DNA of 49,801 nt from Paenibacillus sp. PL91 (GCF_012935325.2 NZ_JABBYG020000029.1:1-49801), one strand, 5' to 3'. Shown: positions 39,195 through 49,138, numbered from the stretch's first letter. Notes: generated from the sequence alone by a model not told the origin. Program-made: numbers and translations.

Positions 39195-39813
39195 GCCAAA
39201 AATTCTTGGTAACGAACGTGGCGGAATTGCGATTATGTTAATGAGTTTGATCGCAATGCTATTTTGCATCATCGTATTCGTCGTTGTCCTTGATTACATA
39301 ATGCTTTATAAAGATCAGAACAAACTTAAAAATGATCTAAACAGAGCGGTGCATGCTGCCTCACTATCAATTGACGAAGAGCAGCTCTCGCAAGGATTCT
39401 ACCGACTAGATACGACGACTCCTGGCACACGGGCGCAAGACATGTTTTATCGGTACCTCCGAATAAACATGGGACTTGATAATACAAATAAAGCGCTGGC
39501 ATCCAGTGTAATTCCGGAAAATGAAACGGTTAATATTAGCGAGCTATTATATGTTGATTGGGAATCAAAGGTCCTAGTTAACATGCATTCCACGCCTACA
39601 AGTTGCACGTTAAATACGACTACCTCTAAGGTGACTTGCGCGGTGACATTGAACGGTGGAACATCGACTCAAATTACGCGAACGATAAATCAAACGGTAA
39701 TAGGCCCGTCTGTTATCGCAATCATAAATACGTATCATAAAGGCGTCGGTCCAATGGCGAATGAACCGCTTTTATTACCAGCTGTTCAAGAGGTTTATTT
39801 CAGGAAAAGATAA
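39187..39813 (+). CDS. TadE/TadG-like pseudopilin
   Basis: A 208-residue protein beginning KPKILGNERGGIAIMLMSLI. The NERGGIAI stretch followed by a long hydrophobic helix is the typical TadE/TadG start, where a Gly followed by Glu-like pattern may allow processing. The rest is extracellular (DLNRAVHAASLSIDEEQLSQ) and contains two cysteines (TSCTLNTT and VTCAVTL), which may form a disulfide. ATG at 39187, with GTG 39178 as an alternative. Overlap with the preceding gene shows coupling. It ends the pilus operon. Confidence 0.65.
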   Translation: MNKPKILGNERGGIAIMLMSLIAMLFCIIVFVVVLDYIMLYKDQNKLKNDLNRAVHAASLSIDEEQLSQGFYRLDTTTPGTRAQDMFYRYLRINMGLDNTNKALASSVIPENETVNISELLYVDWESKVLVNMHSTPTSCTLNTTTSKVTCAVTLNGGTSTQITRTINQTVIGPSVIAIINTYHKGVGPMANEPLLLPAVQEVYFRKR

Positions 39814-39852
39814 TTGAAGTGCTAGGAGAATTAAGAGAATTGGATTATAGTC

Positions 39853-39878
39853 TATATATTAATTAGTATATTACTATT
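39853..39878 (+). promoter_or_regulatory. Operator-like site before the HD-GYP remnant
   Basis: TATATATTAATTAGTATATT continues as ACTATT. It agrees closely with the sites at 15721 and, in opposite sense at the core, 40695. It lies about 70 bases upstream of the HD-GYP reading frame. Confidence 0.6.
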
Positions 39879-39945
39879 CCCCGACGTTTCATTTTCGACG
39901 GAGTGAAGAAAAATTAATGACTATAAAATAAGAGAGAAGAGGGTG

Positions 39946-40602
39946 ATGCTTACGATTCAATTTAGAGCGGAGCAAAACCCTATGGATGATGTTATCACAA
40001 ATGGGATAAGTTGATCGGAGATGAAAAAACTCTTATTGTTGTTCAGGCTCTCTATCGCTGTCTACAAGTTAGAGATCCAGTTACAGCAGCTCATTCGTTA
40101 CATATGGCTGAGCTAACTTACAGATTGGCAGAAGAATTTGATCAATCGAACGCAGGTTTATACTTTGCAGGTGCCTTAACACATGATATTGGTAAGATGG
40201 GGATGACAGATCGAATACTGAAAGGAAGCGGGAAATTGACTTCCAATGATCGCATTCATTTACTAAATCATGTATCAGACGGTTATCGCCTTCTTAACAG
40301 CCTTGAAATGCCTCAAATAATCTTGGACATAGTAAGTAGTAAGATACCATCATGAAAGATACGATGGTACTGGATACTTGGTTGGATTGAATGGTTTAGA
40401 AATCCCACTGGCAGGCCGAATAACCGTTATATCAGATACTTATTCTGCTCTTACATCAAATCGGCTCTATTCAAAAGCAAGGAGTAGAGATGAAGCTATA
40501 GGGATTATGTTACAGGAGAAAGATAAATTCGACCCGCAAATACTGAACTATTTCATAACAAATATAACATCAGAAATTGAGAGAAGCAGACAAATAATCT
40601 GA
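39946..40602 (+). pseudogene. Frameshifted HD-GYP-type phosphodiesterase
   Basis: Three frames read together as one HD-GYP-type protein: a 22-codon start (MLTIQFRAEQNPMDDV), then a stretch with HSLHMAELTYRLAEEF and LTHDIGKMGM (metal-binding HD), and after a one-base shift near 40345, HHERYDGTGYLVGLNG and RITVISDTYSALTSNR. The last two blocks contain the HHE and GY parts that define the family, which degrades cyclic di-GMP. The shift separates HD from HHERYDGTGY and ends the first part at a TGA (40353). I see no slippery sequence, so this is more likely a dead gene than programmed frameshifting. The first frame meets the second at TTGA, which could also be coupling. If repaired, the protein would be of minimal length. 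Confidence 0.75.
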
Positions 40603-40694
40603 TGGAGTAAGCTGTGGAATTCTAGTAATTTCATAATTTTTTTCGTTTAAAACATGAGAAAAATTAGGAGAAAAACGAGGCATGGATTATATAA

Positions 40695-40723
40695 TATATA
40701 TACTAATTACTATACTACTATTT
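40695..40723 (+). promoter_or_regulatory. Operator-like site before the SLH gene
   Basis: TATATATACTAATTACTATA continues as CTACTATTT. The order of elements mirrors the site before the HD-GYP remnant. It is located about 65-90 bases upstream of the SLH gene start and thus puts the surface proteins in the same putative regulon. Confidence 0.55.
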
Positions 40724-40785
40724 ATGTCGATACAAAATAACGATAAATAATTATATATTAAAATTCAAAATGGAGAGTGTTAAAT

Positions 40786-41769
40786 ATGAAAAAAAATGTA
40801 CGGAAATTCGTTGCTTTGTCGATAGCGGTCACAGTCTTAGCTTCAGCACAAGTCGTAGTTGCGGCAGCTACTTTTACAGATACCAAAACACATTGGGCGA
40901 AAAACGAAATTTCGATTGCTGTCGATCAAAAATGGATCAATGGGTATGATGCAAAAACGTTTAAACCAAATGCGAACATGACGCGTGCTGAGTTCTTAAA
41001 ATCGCTCGTTACTGCTATGAAAATCAAAGTAGCTGATTCAGATACACCATTCGTGGATGATACTGGTTGGTTCCGTTCTTTCATTGCTACCGGCTTGAAA
41101 AACTCCATTATTAAAGTTGGCGATTATAAGGAGAATACATTTGAGCCAAATCTACCGATTACGCGTGAAGAGATTGCCCGCATGACGATCCGAGCACTGG
41201 GTAAGGATGCAGAGGGCATTAAATCGGGTTATTTGGCAGTCGCTAAAAAGCTGGAAATCATGAAGGGTTATCCAGATGGAACGATGGGCGGCGATAAGAA
41301 TGCAACTCGTGCAGAGTCGGTAGTGATGATTACAAGCACACTGATCGCTAAAAACCCTACAAAACCAGTCTCTTATCCCAAAACCAAAGAAGAGATGAAT
41401 ACATTGATTAAATCATTACCTAATTTCAAGGGAACAACAACGTTTGGTGACGAAGGGATTGTATTTATCAACTCTAAAGCATCGGATAATTTTTTGGATA
41501 ACACACTAATTGTTGAATATAACACTAGATTAAAAATGACTGTAATTAATATTGCTGATCCCACATCGGACAACCAATTGATGGTAAAGGATTTGCTTAA
41601 AAATTACTTTCCGAAATCATCTGAAAAAGCATATGAAACTTATATAAAAGTTAATAAAGCAGCAAATTCAGACGCTAATGCAGATATTAGATTAAAGTAT
41701 GACGGACGTGTATTTGAGGCACTAAAAGCCTCTAGTGGTAAGAGGGTTCAGATTCGCATCGGATTGTAA
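40786..41769 (+). CDS. SLH-domain surface protein
   Basis: A 327-residue exported protein with signal peptide (VRKFVALSIAVTVLASAQVV, cut after AAA) and S-layer homology domains at about 28-190 (FTDTKTHWAKNEISIAVDQK, NGYDAKTFKPNANMTRAEFL, and further units with EPNLPITREEIARM and GYPDGTMGGDKNATRAE). SLH domains bind pyruvylated secondary wall polymer. The C-terminal 130 residues are an unrecognised mixed alpha/beta domain. ATG 40786 is preceded by GGAGAG. It lies 78 bases before the giant surface protein and could anchor or partner it. Confidence 0.88.
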   Translation: MKKNVRKFVALSIAVTVLASAQVVVAAATFTDTKTHWAKNEISIAVDQKWINGYDAKTFKPNANMTRAEFLKSLVTAMKIKVADSDTPFVDDTGWFRSFIATGLKNSIIKVGDYKENTFEPNLPITREEIARMTIRALGKDAEGIKSGYLAVAKKLEIMKGYPDGTMGGDKNATRAESVVMITSTLIAKNPTKPVSYPKTKEEMNTLIKSLPNFKGTTTFGDEGIVFINSKASDNFLDNTLIVEYNTRLKMTVINIADPTSDNQLMVKDLLKNYFPKSSEKAYETYIKVNKAANSDANADIRLKYDGRVFEALKASSGKRVQIRIGL

Positions 41770-41847
41770 ATCAAATTATCCAATGTACGGCACTATATTT
41801 AGTTTCTTTTATAACAGCGGTTACTAAGAAAATTGGAGAGTGAGGAA

Positions 41848-44800
41848 GTGCATATATCCCTCAAGAGGAATTTATTTATTTCTCTACTTGTTATTTTATT
41901 GTTGAATTCTTCCATTCAATATAGTTTTGTAAGTGCCGCTGGTGCAGCTGATTGTCCATTACCTGCAACATATGATGCGATTGCACAAGGTCTTATTGAT
42001 CAGAACGATATTCCTACTTCAATCAGTACCGGGAAAGGTACGCTCAAACTTAATGGCAATTATCTATCTAATCAATGTGGTCTTGGGAAAAATGCTGTTG
42101 TTTATGGAACGCCTGCCAATGTCCCCGGAAATCAATTTGATCAAGGCCAGTGGAGATATCTTGGATATGACCTTAATGGCGTTGTCTACCGTAACTGGAA
42201 GTTTCGTAGTGATTCCAGAGCAACAAAGCATGTGGCTAAAAACTGGGTTAAAACCCCATGGGAAGAGCCGGTAGGCAATAGGAAAGGTATAATAGGAACA
42301 CCTGAAATCACTGGTCACCCTGAAGCGAGAGCATGGTTAGAGAAAATGATCGATCCCTATCATGAATCAGCCACTTTTATCCAAAGCTACAATAACCGGA
42401 CAGGGAAAGCATGGACAGGAGATTCACTAAAACCCTATGTTATCTTTCAACAAGTACCTACAAAATTTAGTCCCGGCGTAGTTCAGATGTGGAATATTTG
42501 GCAGCCAGACGGATCTTGGTGGTACGAAATGTTTGAGATTCCTGCATTGGACCCTCTAATTCTTAAGCAACAACCAGACCTTCTAATTAAAACACTAGTT
42601 AGTCCGGCAGATGCGTGGGTAGGCGATTCTGTACCGATCAAAATAACGACAGAAAACAAAGGTACTGAAAGCAGCGGACCCTTCACAGTAGGCATCGTAG
42701 GAACAAACTTTAAATCGGAAGTCATATCGAATGTACCTCCCGGTCAGGTTAAAACAGTTACGGTTAATGTATCATCGACCACAAGTGGTATAAAGAGTTT
42801 TACGGCTAAGACTGACTTTGGTGAAGCCGTTGTCGAATCAAATGAGACGAACAATACGAAACCATTTAAAATTGCTTTCAATAAGAAAAACGAACCAACA
42901 ACGCCAATCGCCATTATCAGTCACCTTGAAGGCGATCATCGGACCGAGCCAGAAATTACAATTAAGCCAGCCGTCGATCCGAAGCTAGACGATAAACTGT
43001 CTTATTCGCCCGGTAAAGAAGCTATTACACTTTATGAGTGGAAATACAAAGCACCAAACGGAACGATCTTTAAAAAGAAACCTATAACAAAGGACTTTGC
43101 CACTTTAGGAGAATACCTCGTTGAGCTGCGCGTTACCAACAGCAAGAACAAGGTATCAGAATGGGCGCAATTGAAGGTTACTGTCACAAACACTACGTCA
43201 ACGCCTAAACCAAGCCCGACACCAACACCAAGTACTGGTCCCGAGGTCACACCGACTCCGACACCTAAAAGACCAATTAAGGTCGATATTACTTTCGATC
43301 CAATCGCCATCTTTACGGGTGAACAATCGAAGCTTGTAAATAACACAATCAATTGGGTTAGCTATACATGGTCGTTTTCTTCCAATTTAGCGCCATTGAT
43401 TCCAGATGCGACAGACTTTGAACATAGCCCTATTACGTTCAATGAACCAGGTATTTACAGCGCTACGTTAACGGCTACGGACGAGCACGGATTTTCGGAA
43501 ACCAAAACGACATACCTATCCGTAAATGATCCAAAACCGACAGCCATTATTTCTGGCGTTACGAGATGGATACAAGGACGCCCGTTTCCTTCGCTACATC
43601 ATTTGGACAATTCCTATACGCCGCTTGCTAGTCGAGGCACCACCATTGATTGGAGCCGATCCGAGAAACGGTATAAAAAGAAAGATGGATCAGCTTATAC
43701 AAGCAGCTGGCCTACTACAGCACCTATGGAATTAGGAAGTTACGAGCTGGAAGGAAAGGTTTATGATTCGTTTGGACGAATGAGCGAATGGGCTATACAT
43801 CCACTTGAAATCGTTCCTGACGAACCGCCAACCGTAGAAATCACTGCACCTGATGAAGGCGTAAGGAATAACGAAGTTATGCTGTACATCGACGCATCAA
43901 GTCCAGATGGTGACGATATTACGTCTTTGAAAATCGAGGAGCGCTATGATAGCAATGGTGAAGGTAATTTTGAAGATGAAACATGGAACGTCATTTATGA
44001 TGGTTCAAACAAGTTCACCCATACCGTCAAATATACAAGCGTAGGGAAACGTCAGTATCGAGCAGTAGCGAAAGAAAATTTTGGATTGTCGGCAGCGTCC
44101 AATCTGGATGAAACCAATATCATTAACATGGCACCTGTGACTAATTTTAATGTGTTTGGTACAATTCAGCAGCCGGATCAAGGCGAGGATAGTGGGCCGC
44201 CGATTACAAATTACACGCCCGAATCGATCTTGCGATCATGGACATTGAAGAAGCCATATGTAGGCGGCAATGAAGGCAAAGCTGGCTGGAAGGTATCGGG
44301 CAGTAGCCTTACGACGAGAAATGCAGTTTGGGCAGATTTTAATGGCAATTACAATTTAGCAAAGAACCTGAAAAGATTGCCTGCGTGGGAAGGGAAAGTC
44401 GAAAACATCTATGCAGGATATAAAACACGTATCACTGTTAAATCGGGTTATTATTATGAATATAGTTGGGGAGGAGTATCTAACGAAAATTGGAAGTTCC
44501 AGATACGCGATGCTAGAACAGGTGCCGTTGAAGGTGACTATACGCATCATGGTTCTACTTTTGGAGATTCCAGTATTTTAGATATTAATACAGGAGACAT
44601 CAATACCGCATATTTTAGGATGCACAGTAATGGAAACGTAAACGGAGGCGGATTGCGATTATACAATATTGTAACAGGCCAGCTTTTGCAGGACTATCCC
44701 AATATCACTCCGATCCCTCTAGAATGGGGGAGTGGGAATCAAGATTATTTTATTCAAGATGTCGTGTTCACGGAAGATAAGAATTATGCTTATGTCACTT

Positions 44801-47800
44801 CTTTGTTTAGCAATGGGCAGTCTTCATACGATATTCGTAAAGCTTTGTATGTAACGAAGTATGCGCTGCATCAAAAGACAGCTCTATGGACAGTCCTGTT
44901 AGATCAAAGAGATAATTATGCCACACAATTTGTTTCACAACCAATGGCTATCGACAAAAAAGGGAATTTGCATGTCACGTACTACTATCATGGTATGTTT
45001 CAAAACGTAAATGAGCGGACAGGTATATACAAAGTTTTTAATCCGGATGGAGTGAATATCAAAGGTACCGGATTGTATATGGGTGTTTATTCAGGTGTAA
45101 CAACATCCTTGGATAAAACAATGGCTTATGCAGCGACCACTAGATTTGTATCAGGTAATTATGGGCAATCCCGAGATATTGGTGTTATGACTTATAACGC
45201 TGATTCTAACACTTTCGGACATATTGAGCATCAGAGTACGACTATCGCTGATATCAAGTATGAACCTTTTATGCTAAATCTTCCGGCAGTGAATAAAGAC
45301 GGCTATGTTCATTTGTACAACGGAATGATCGCAACTCCTTGGGGTAGTCTTGTTAAAAATCATCCTTTATCTGCTTTTAGGAATCATCAAGCCTTGCTTG
45401 TGCCACACAACACCCAACCAGACTACAGTTCAAGCGCACCTAGCTATTATTACTCGACAGGCTTTTATACTTATGATGCCGATCTAACAGCAATGGACCG
45501 TATTGTTGCGCAGCCATCAGGAGATTTTTACACAGTAGGTGGGGGAACAAAATGGAAGTATAAATATACTCCAGCTACGTCTGGGACAGTAGCTATGGTT
45601 AGGCAAGAGAGCTATCAACAATACGTCGCCGCGTTTGCACCTAATCAGATTGATATTCATTTAGACAATACGGAGCAAACGCAATGGATAGAGAGTAGTA
45701 GTGTTGGTGGTAGAACATTGTTAAAAGGGACGGAGTTTATTAATTCAACCAAGGTAACACCAGATGGTTCGTTATTTTTGAACACTCAATATTACGATAC
45801 AATTGGGTATTACGGGGAATCAAAATATCGAGATATGGTCATTCCACTTGTGGGTGAGTCAACAGGAGATTTACCGCGTTTGCTTGATGACAATACGGTA
45901 GAGGTAGACAGCGAAACTTGGGGCGGTCTGCTTTATGATCCCGCAAGTGTGATGCGAAATCAAGTGCTTGAATTTAACGTAGCTGTTAACAGCATGAACA
46001 ATAATAAGGCAATTGGTGCTGCCATTCGGATTCAAGACGAGAAGAATTTATACGCGATAGAATGGACGCAGGATACGCTATTTCTCTATCGAGTCGTAAA
46101 TGGACAGAAAACCGAACTGGCAAGATCCTATCTAGCTCGTCCTGTTGGTATACCAACAGCATTTAAAATCGAAGCAATAGGCAGCGAGATTCGTGTAATC
46201 GCCAATAACGTTAAGCTTATCGAAGTCTCGGATGGTACGTATGCTACTGGATCAGCAGGGCTATTGTCACTTGGACAGCAAATGGCTGCTTTCAGTTTGG
46301 TGAAGCGAACCAACTACGGTAACAGTTATCCTCAAAATACCTATGACTCGGTGCTGGTGAATGATCCAATCAGTTACGAGAAATTGTTCCAAGATATTGA
46401 GGGTGATGCGATGGGCGCGGAAGAGTGGAGTTACAGCCATAAACCCAACTTTTTCGAAAACCCCGAAAGTCTAAGTGTTCATAACGGAAAGACTTATCCC
46501 ACCACTATTAATGCATTAGAAAAAGCAGGCTTGTATGAAATTACGTTCCGTGGTCAGGATGATCCTGGGCTTGCCAGCTACCGAAAATGGTCACAGCCAG
46601 TTAAGAAGATTATTTATGTGCATCGAAGGCCAATAGCGCAGCCTGACGTTCGTTTTACAGGGCGAGTGTTTGCAGAGGGTGAGGCGCTTGATTATGAAAC
46701 GTTTGATAAGTCTTACGATCCCGATATAGCTCACGTCTTATCGGACAAGCTATTCCGCACACGATGGGCTGATGAAACCAAATGGACAACAGGGAAACGC
46801 GAGTATTACAACCGTCCGGGAGTGGAGCTGATCATACAGGAACAAGTACGAGACATACACGGCGCATGGTCATTTTGGGCAGAGACCGTTGTCTATAAAG
46901 ACGGTATACCACCAGTCAACCAAACAAAGCCCGTTATGACAATTACGTATCCTACCGGTACAACGGCAGCAGCTCCTACCGTACTGATCAAAGAGCCAAC
47001 GATTACATGGTCTTACTTTGATGCAGAAGGAGATCCGCAAGAGAGTTATCGTCTATCCATGACGTATGTAGACAATAATGAGACGGCTTTATACATCGAG
47101 CATGAGGGTAATGCACTCAGTTATAAAATGCTGACCGAAACCATCACGCCTGGTCGCGTGGTTAAAGTACAAGGTCAAGTATACTCAGCAGGCGTGTGGT
47201 CGAATGTAAGTAATGTTCGATACTTTGTCCTAGACTTGCCTCCTACGACTTATCTACTTTCGTATAATGGGCCAGATGGAGACAATCCGATCTATACCAA
47301 TTCAAATCGTCCGCAGCTGCGTACATTTGTGGTTGATCCAGAGAATCACCCGATTTCCGCGATTGATTACGAGGTGTTCCGAGCATCGAGCGGTGCAACT
47401 GAATTAGACACGAACGCGGCCACAGCTGCAGCCAACTACACAACGACAGCTCTTGCGGAAGGGCTTCACTACTGGCGTGCAAGGGCAAATGATAGCTACA
47501 TTTGGGGGCCGTACTCCAGTAATGGATTCTTCTTTGTCGATACCGTTAAGCCGGCAGACGTAAATGAACAGTTAGATATTGAGCCAACTGCGGTTACGGT
47601 GAGCTTTAATGCCTTTAGTGATGCCGATCCTTCTTCTGGCCATGCAACGCGAACCTTCTTCTTGCAAAAAGTAAATGCGGACGGTAGCGTTACAAACATT
47701 GATTTAAATAAGGATGGATCGGCAGAATACAGCGTTCCACTTGCTCTCACTAAACAGTCATATCGCGTTGAAGGCTTAATTAGCGGGCAAGAATATCGTG

Positions 47801-48567
47801 TGACTGTTTTGGATTATGACGTTGCAGGGAATGAAGGTCATTATGCATATATTCATTTCGTTACTAACCGCCCACCGACTGGAGACTTTGATTGGTCACC
47901 TAAACCGGTCTATGAAGGGGATATGGTCCAATTTAAAACAGATGTTGAAGATGAAGATGGCAATATACTTGTAGTAACTTATAAATTAACAAGTCCCTCA
48001 GGTGTTAAGAAAAATTACAGTTACAATATGAACAAACCATATCCAGTTAATGGTCCATCGATTAGAATGTCTGAGGTGGGCAACTGGATAGCAAAAATGG
48101 TAGTAAGTGACGAGATCGCTGAACCGATAACGGTTACGAAGGTAATTCAAGTTCGTCCACTTGGAATTACAGGATGGGTCAGTCATACAACAAAATGGGA
48201 GGAAAACCGATTAGAGTTTAATAAAGCCAATCCGACTGCCACACGCCCGTCAGATATGTTCTGGGCGGGTGAAGAATTTGTTCTTTCTGCAAATGTAACA
48301 GATACTGGATCTTCATTGGTCAAGGCGGATAAGGTAACCGTAGGCTTAGTCGGTCAAGGTATAACTGTCGATCTCAGTAATAGCCCATTTGGAAGCATTA
48401 TCTTTAAGGGGTCGATGTGGCGAAAAAACTTTGATTCCCTACCTGACGGCAATAATAATTTTCTCTTTACCACCTATTACTCAAATGGTGTTGAAAAGAC
48501 AACAACCGTGAAAATACAAATTAAAGATAGCATTTGGGATATTACTAAAACTCATCTCACACATTAA
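41848..48567 (+). CDS. Giant secreted multi-domain surface protein (adhesin-like)
   Basis: About 2239 residues. A signal peptide ends near SFVSAAGAADC. A CARDB-type domain is at about 245-345 (PDLLIKTLVSPADAWVGDSV). A Pro/Thr linker follows, then PKD/Ig-like domains (about 485-570, WVSYTWSFSSN and GIYSATLTATDEHGF; and about 660-780). The centre (about 880-1380) is strand-rich, possibly a propeller, and is followed by a laminin-G-like domain (about 1370-1490, AIGAAIRIQDEKNLYAIEWT). More PKD/FN3-like domains come next, including PTGDFDWSPKPVYEGD near 2045. There is no LPXTG or SLH at the end. GGAGAG precedes the GTG at 41848 (TTG at 41833 overlaps it). The neighbouring SLH gene and the pilus operon suggest adhesion or mating contact; this is inference. 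Confidence 0.8.
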   Translation: MHISLKRNLFISLLVILLLNSSIQYSFVSAAGAADCPLPATYDAIAQGLIDQNDIPTSISTGKGTLKLNGNYLSNQCGLGKNAVVYGTPANVPGNQFDQGQWRYLGYDLNGVVYRNWKFRSDSRATKHVAKNWVKTPWEEPVGNRKGIIGTPEITGHPEARAWLEKMIDPYHESATFIQSYNNRTGKAWTGDSLKPYVIFQQVPTKFSPGVVQMWNIWQPDGSWWYEMFEIPALDPLILKQQPDLLIKTLVSPADAWVGDSVPIKITTENKGTESSGPFTVGIVGTNFKSEVISNVPPGQVKTVTVNVSSTTSGIKSFTAKTDFGEAVVESNETNNTKPFKIAFNKKNEPTTPIAIISHLEGDHRTEPEITIKPAVDPKLDDKLSYSPGKEAITLYEWKYKAPNGTIFKKKPITKDFATLGEYLVELRVTNSKNKVSEWAQLKVTVTNTTSTPKPSPTPTPSTGPEVTPTPTPKRPIKVDITFDPIAIFTGEQSKLVNNTINWVSYTWSFSSNLAPLIPDATDFEHSPITFNEPGIYSATLTATDEHGFSETKTTYLSVNDPKPTAIISGVTRWIQGRPFPSLHHLDNSYTPLASRGTTIDWSRSEKRYKKKDGSAYTSSWPTTAPMELGSYELEGKVYDSFGRMSEWAIHPLEIVPDEPPTVEITAPDEGVRNNEVMLYIDASSPDGDDITSLKIEERYDSNGEGNFEDETWNVIYDGSNKFTHTVKYTSVGKRQYRAVAKENFGLSAASNLDETNIINMAPVTNFNVFGTIQQPDQGEDSGPPITNYTPESILRSWTLKKPYVGGNEGKAGWKVSGSSLTTRNAVWADFNGNYNLAKNLKRLPAWEGKVENIYAGYKTRITVKSGYYYEYSWGGVSNENWKFQIRDARTGAVEGDYTHHGSTFGDSSILDINTGDINTAYFRMHSNGNVNGGGLRLYNIVTGQLLQDYPNITPIPLEWGSGNQDYFIQDVVFTEDKNYAYVTSLFSNGQSSYDIRKALYVTKYALHQKTALWTVLLDQRDNYATQFVSQPMAIDKKGNLHVTYYYHGMFQNVNERTGIYKVFNPDGVNIKGTGLYMGVYSGVTTSLDKTMAYAATTRFVSGNYGQSRDIGVMTYNADSNTFGHIEHQSTTIADIKYEPFMLNLPAVNKDGYVHLYNGMIATPWGSLVKNHPLSAFRNHQALLVPHNTQPDYSSSAPSYYYSTGFYTYDADLTAMDRIVAQPSGDFYTVGGGTKWKYKYTPATSGTVAMVRQESYQQYVAAFAPNQIDIHLDNTEQTQWIESSSVGGRTLLKGTEFINSTKVTPDGSLFLNTQYYDTIGYYGESKYRDMVIPLVGESTGDLPRLLDDNTVEVDSETWGGLLYDPASVMRNQVLEFNVAVNSMNNNKAIGAAIRIQDEKNLYAIEWTQDTLFLYRVVNGQKTELARSYLARPVGIPTAFKIEAIGSEIRVIANNVKLIEVSDGTYATGSAGLLSLGQQMAAFSLVKRTNYGNSYPQNTYDSVLVNDPISYEKLFQDIEGDAMGAEEWSYSHKPNFFENPESLSVHNGKTYPTTINALEKAGLYEITFRGQDDPGLASYRKWSQPVKKIIYVHRRPIAQPDVRFTGRVFAEGEALDYETFDKSYDPDIAHVLSDKLFRTRWADETKWTTGKREYYNRPGVELIIQEQVRDIHGAWSFWAETVVYKDGIPPVNQTKPVMTITYPTGTTAAAPTVLIKEPTITWSYFDAEGDPQESYRLSMTYVDNNETALYIEHEGNALSYKMLTETITPGRVVKVQGQVYSAGVWSNVSNVRYFVLDLPPTTYLLSYNGPDGDNPIYTNSNRPQLRTFVVDPENHPISAIDYEVFRASSGATELDTNAATAAANYTTTALAEGLHYWRARANDSYIWGPYSSNGFFFVDTVKPADVNEQLDIEPTAVTVSFNAFSDADPSSGHATRTFFLQKVNADGSVTNIDLNKDGSAEYSVPLALTKQSYRVEGLISGQEYRVTVLDYDVAGNEGHYAYIHFVTNRPPTGDFDWSPKPVYEGDMVQFKTDVEDEDGNILVVTYKLTSPSGVKKNYSYNMNKPYPVNGPSIRMSEVGNWIAKMVVSDEIAEPITVTKVIQVRPLGITGWVSHTTKWEENRLEFNKANPTATRPSDMFWAGEEFVLSANVTDTGSSLVKADKVTVGLVGQGITVDLSNSPFGSIIFKGSMWRKNFDSLPDGNNNFLFTTYYSNGVEKTTTVKIQIKDSIWDITKTHLTH

Positions 48568-48576
48568 ATATGAAAA

Positions 48577-48617
48577 GAGACCTTGAAGTTCTCATTTGAG
48601 AACCAAGGTCTTTTTTT
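48577..48617 (+). terminator. Terminator of the giant surface protein gene
   Basis: GACCTTG and CAAGGTC, with GTTCTC and GAGAAC inside, form a long stem followed by seven T. It begins about ten bases after the stop codon. Confidence 0.9.
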
Positions 48618-48689
48618 GTTCAAACGTGAGCCCAAAACCTACAATCAAGGTGTTGTAGGTAAGAAAGGTAACGGCGTGACCCAAGGTTA

Positions 48690-49059
48690 CTGCGTCAATG
48701 GCACCATCTACATTTCGGGACTATGTAGGGTGCGTTCGTTTGAGGAGATATCGTGGCACAGAATCGGCAGACGCTGGAGAATCTCGATCACGTGCTGGCG
48801 GGATTGGTGTCACGGGGTCGAACCTCGCTTATGTGGAGATTTATCTGACAAACTCGCAAGGCAACTGCCATCTCAGAAAACCGCCACCTGCGAGCTATTG
48901 AAATTAGTTCTAAGAGTGGATGGTATGAGCATCTCTGTAAGTCCGAGGTAAAGAATTTTTGATACAACAATTCCCGTAGAGGATTCACTAACTGTTCAGG
49001 TCATTTTTACAGAACCTTCGACTCGAGAGGAGTACGACGTAACACTGGATCTGACTTAA
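48690..49059 (+). pseudogene. Decayed gene of unknown type
   Basis: Protein-like pieces lie in successive frames: ESRSRAGGIGVTGSNLAYVE plus IYLTNSQGN (about 48755-48870), SENRHLRAIEISSKSGWYEH in another frame (about 48870-48930), then after a stop at 48949 IFDTTIPVEDSLTVQVIFTE plus PSTREEYDVTLDLT to a TAA at 49057. The pattern suggests the end of a strand-rich, secreted or surface protein with frameshifts and one nonsense change. I cannot name the family. Confidence 0.4.
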
Positions 49060-49104
49060 CCCGGCAGGACGTATTGTTGCAGTAGTAACTGCATATAGCT
49101 GATT

Positions 49105-49138
49105 ACGGATAGCCACAGTGGGTATCCGTTTTATTTTG
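49105..49138 (+). terminator. Hairpin terminator
   Basis: ACGGATA and TATCCGT, with CCAC and GTGG inside, form a stem followed by TTTATTTT. It lies 45 bases behind the stop of the decayed gene and was probably its terminator. Confidence 0.75.

Noticed and set aside
40335..40360. Programmed frameshift in the HD-GYP gene
   Set aside because: No slippery heptamer, internal Shine-Dalgarno or downstream stem is visible at the shift; plain mutation is the simpler reading.
48583..48951. 122-codon plus-strand frame
   Set aside because: It begins within the terminator of the giant gene and covers frameshifted pieces of a decayed gene; only part of it is in a coding-like frame.
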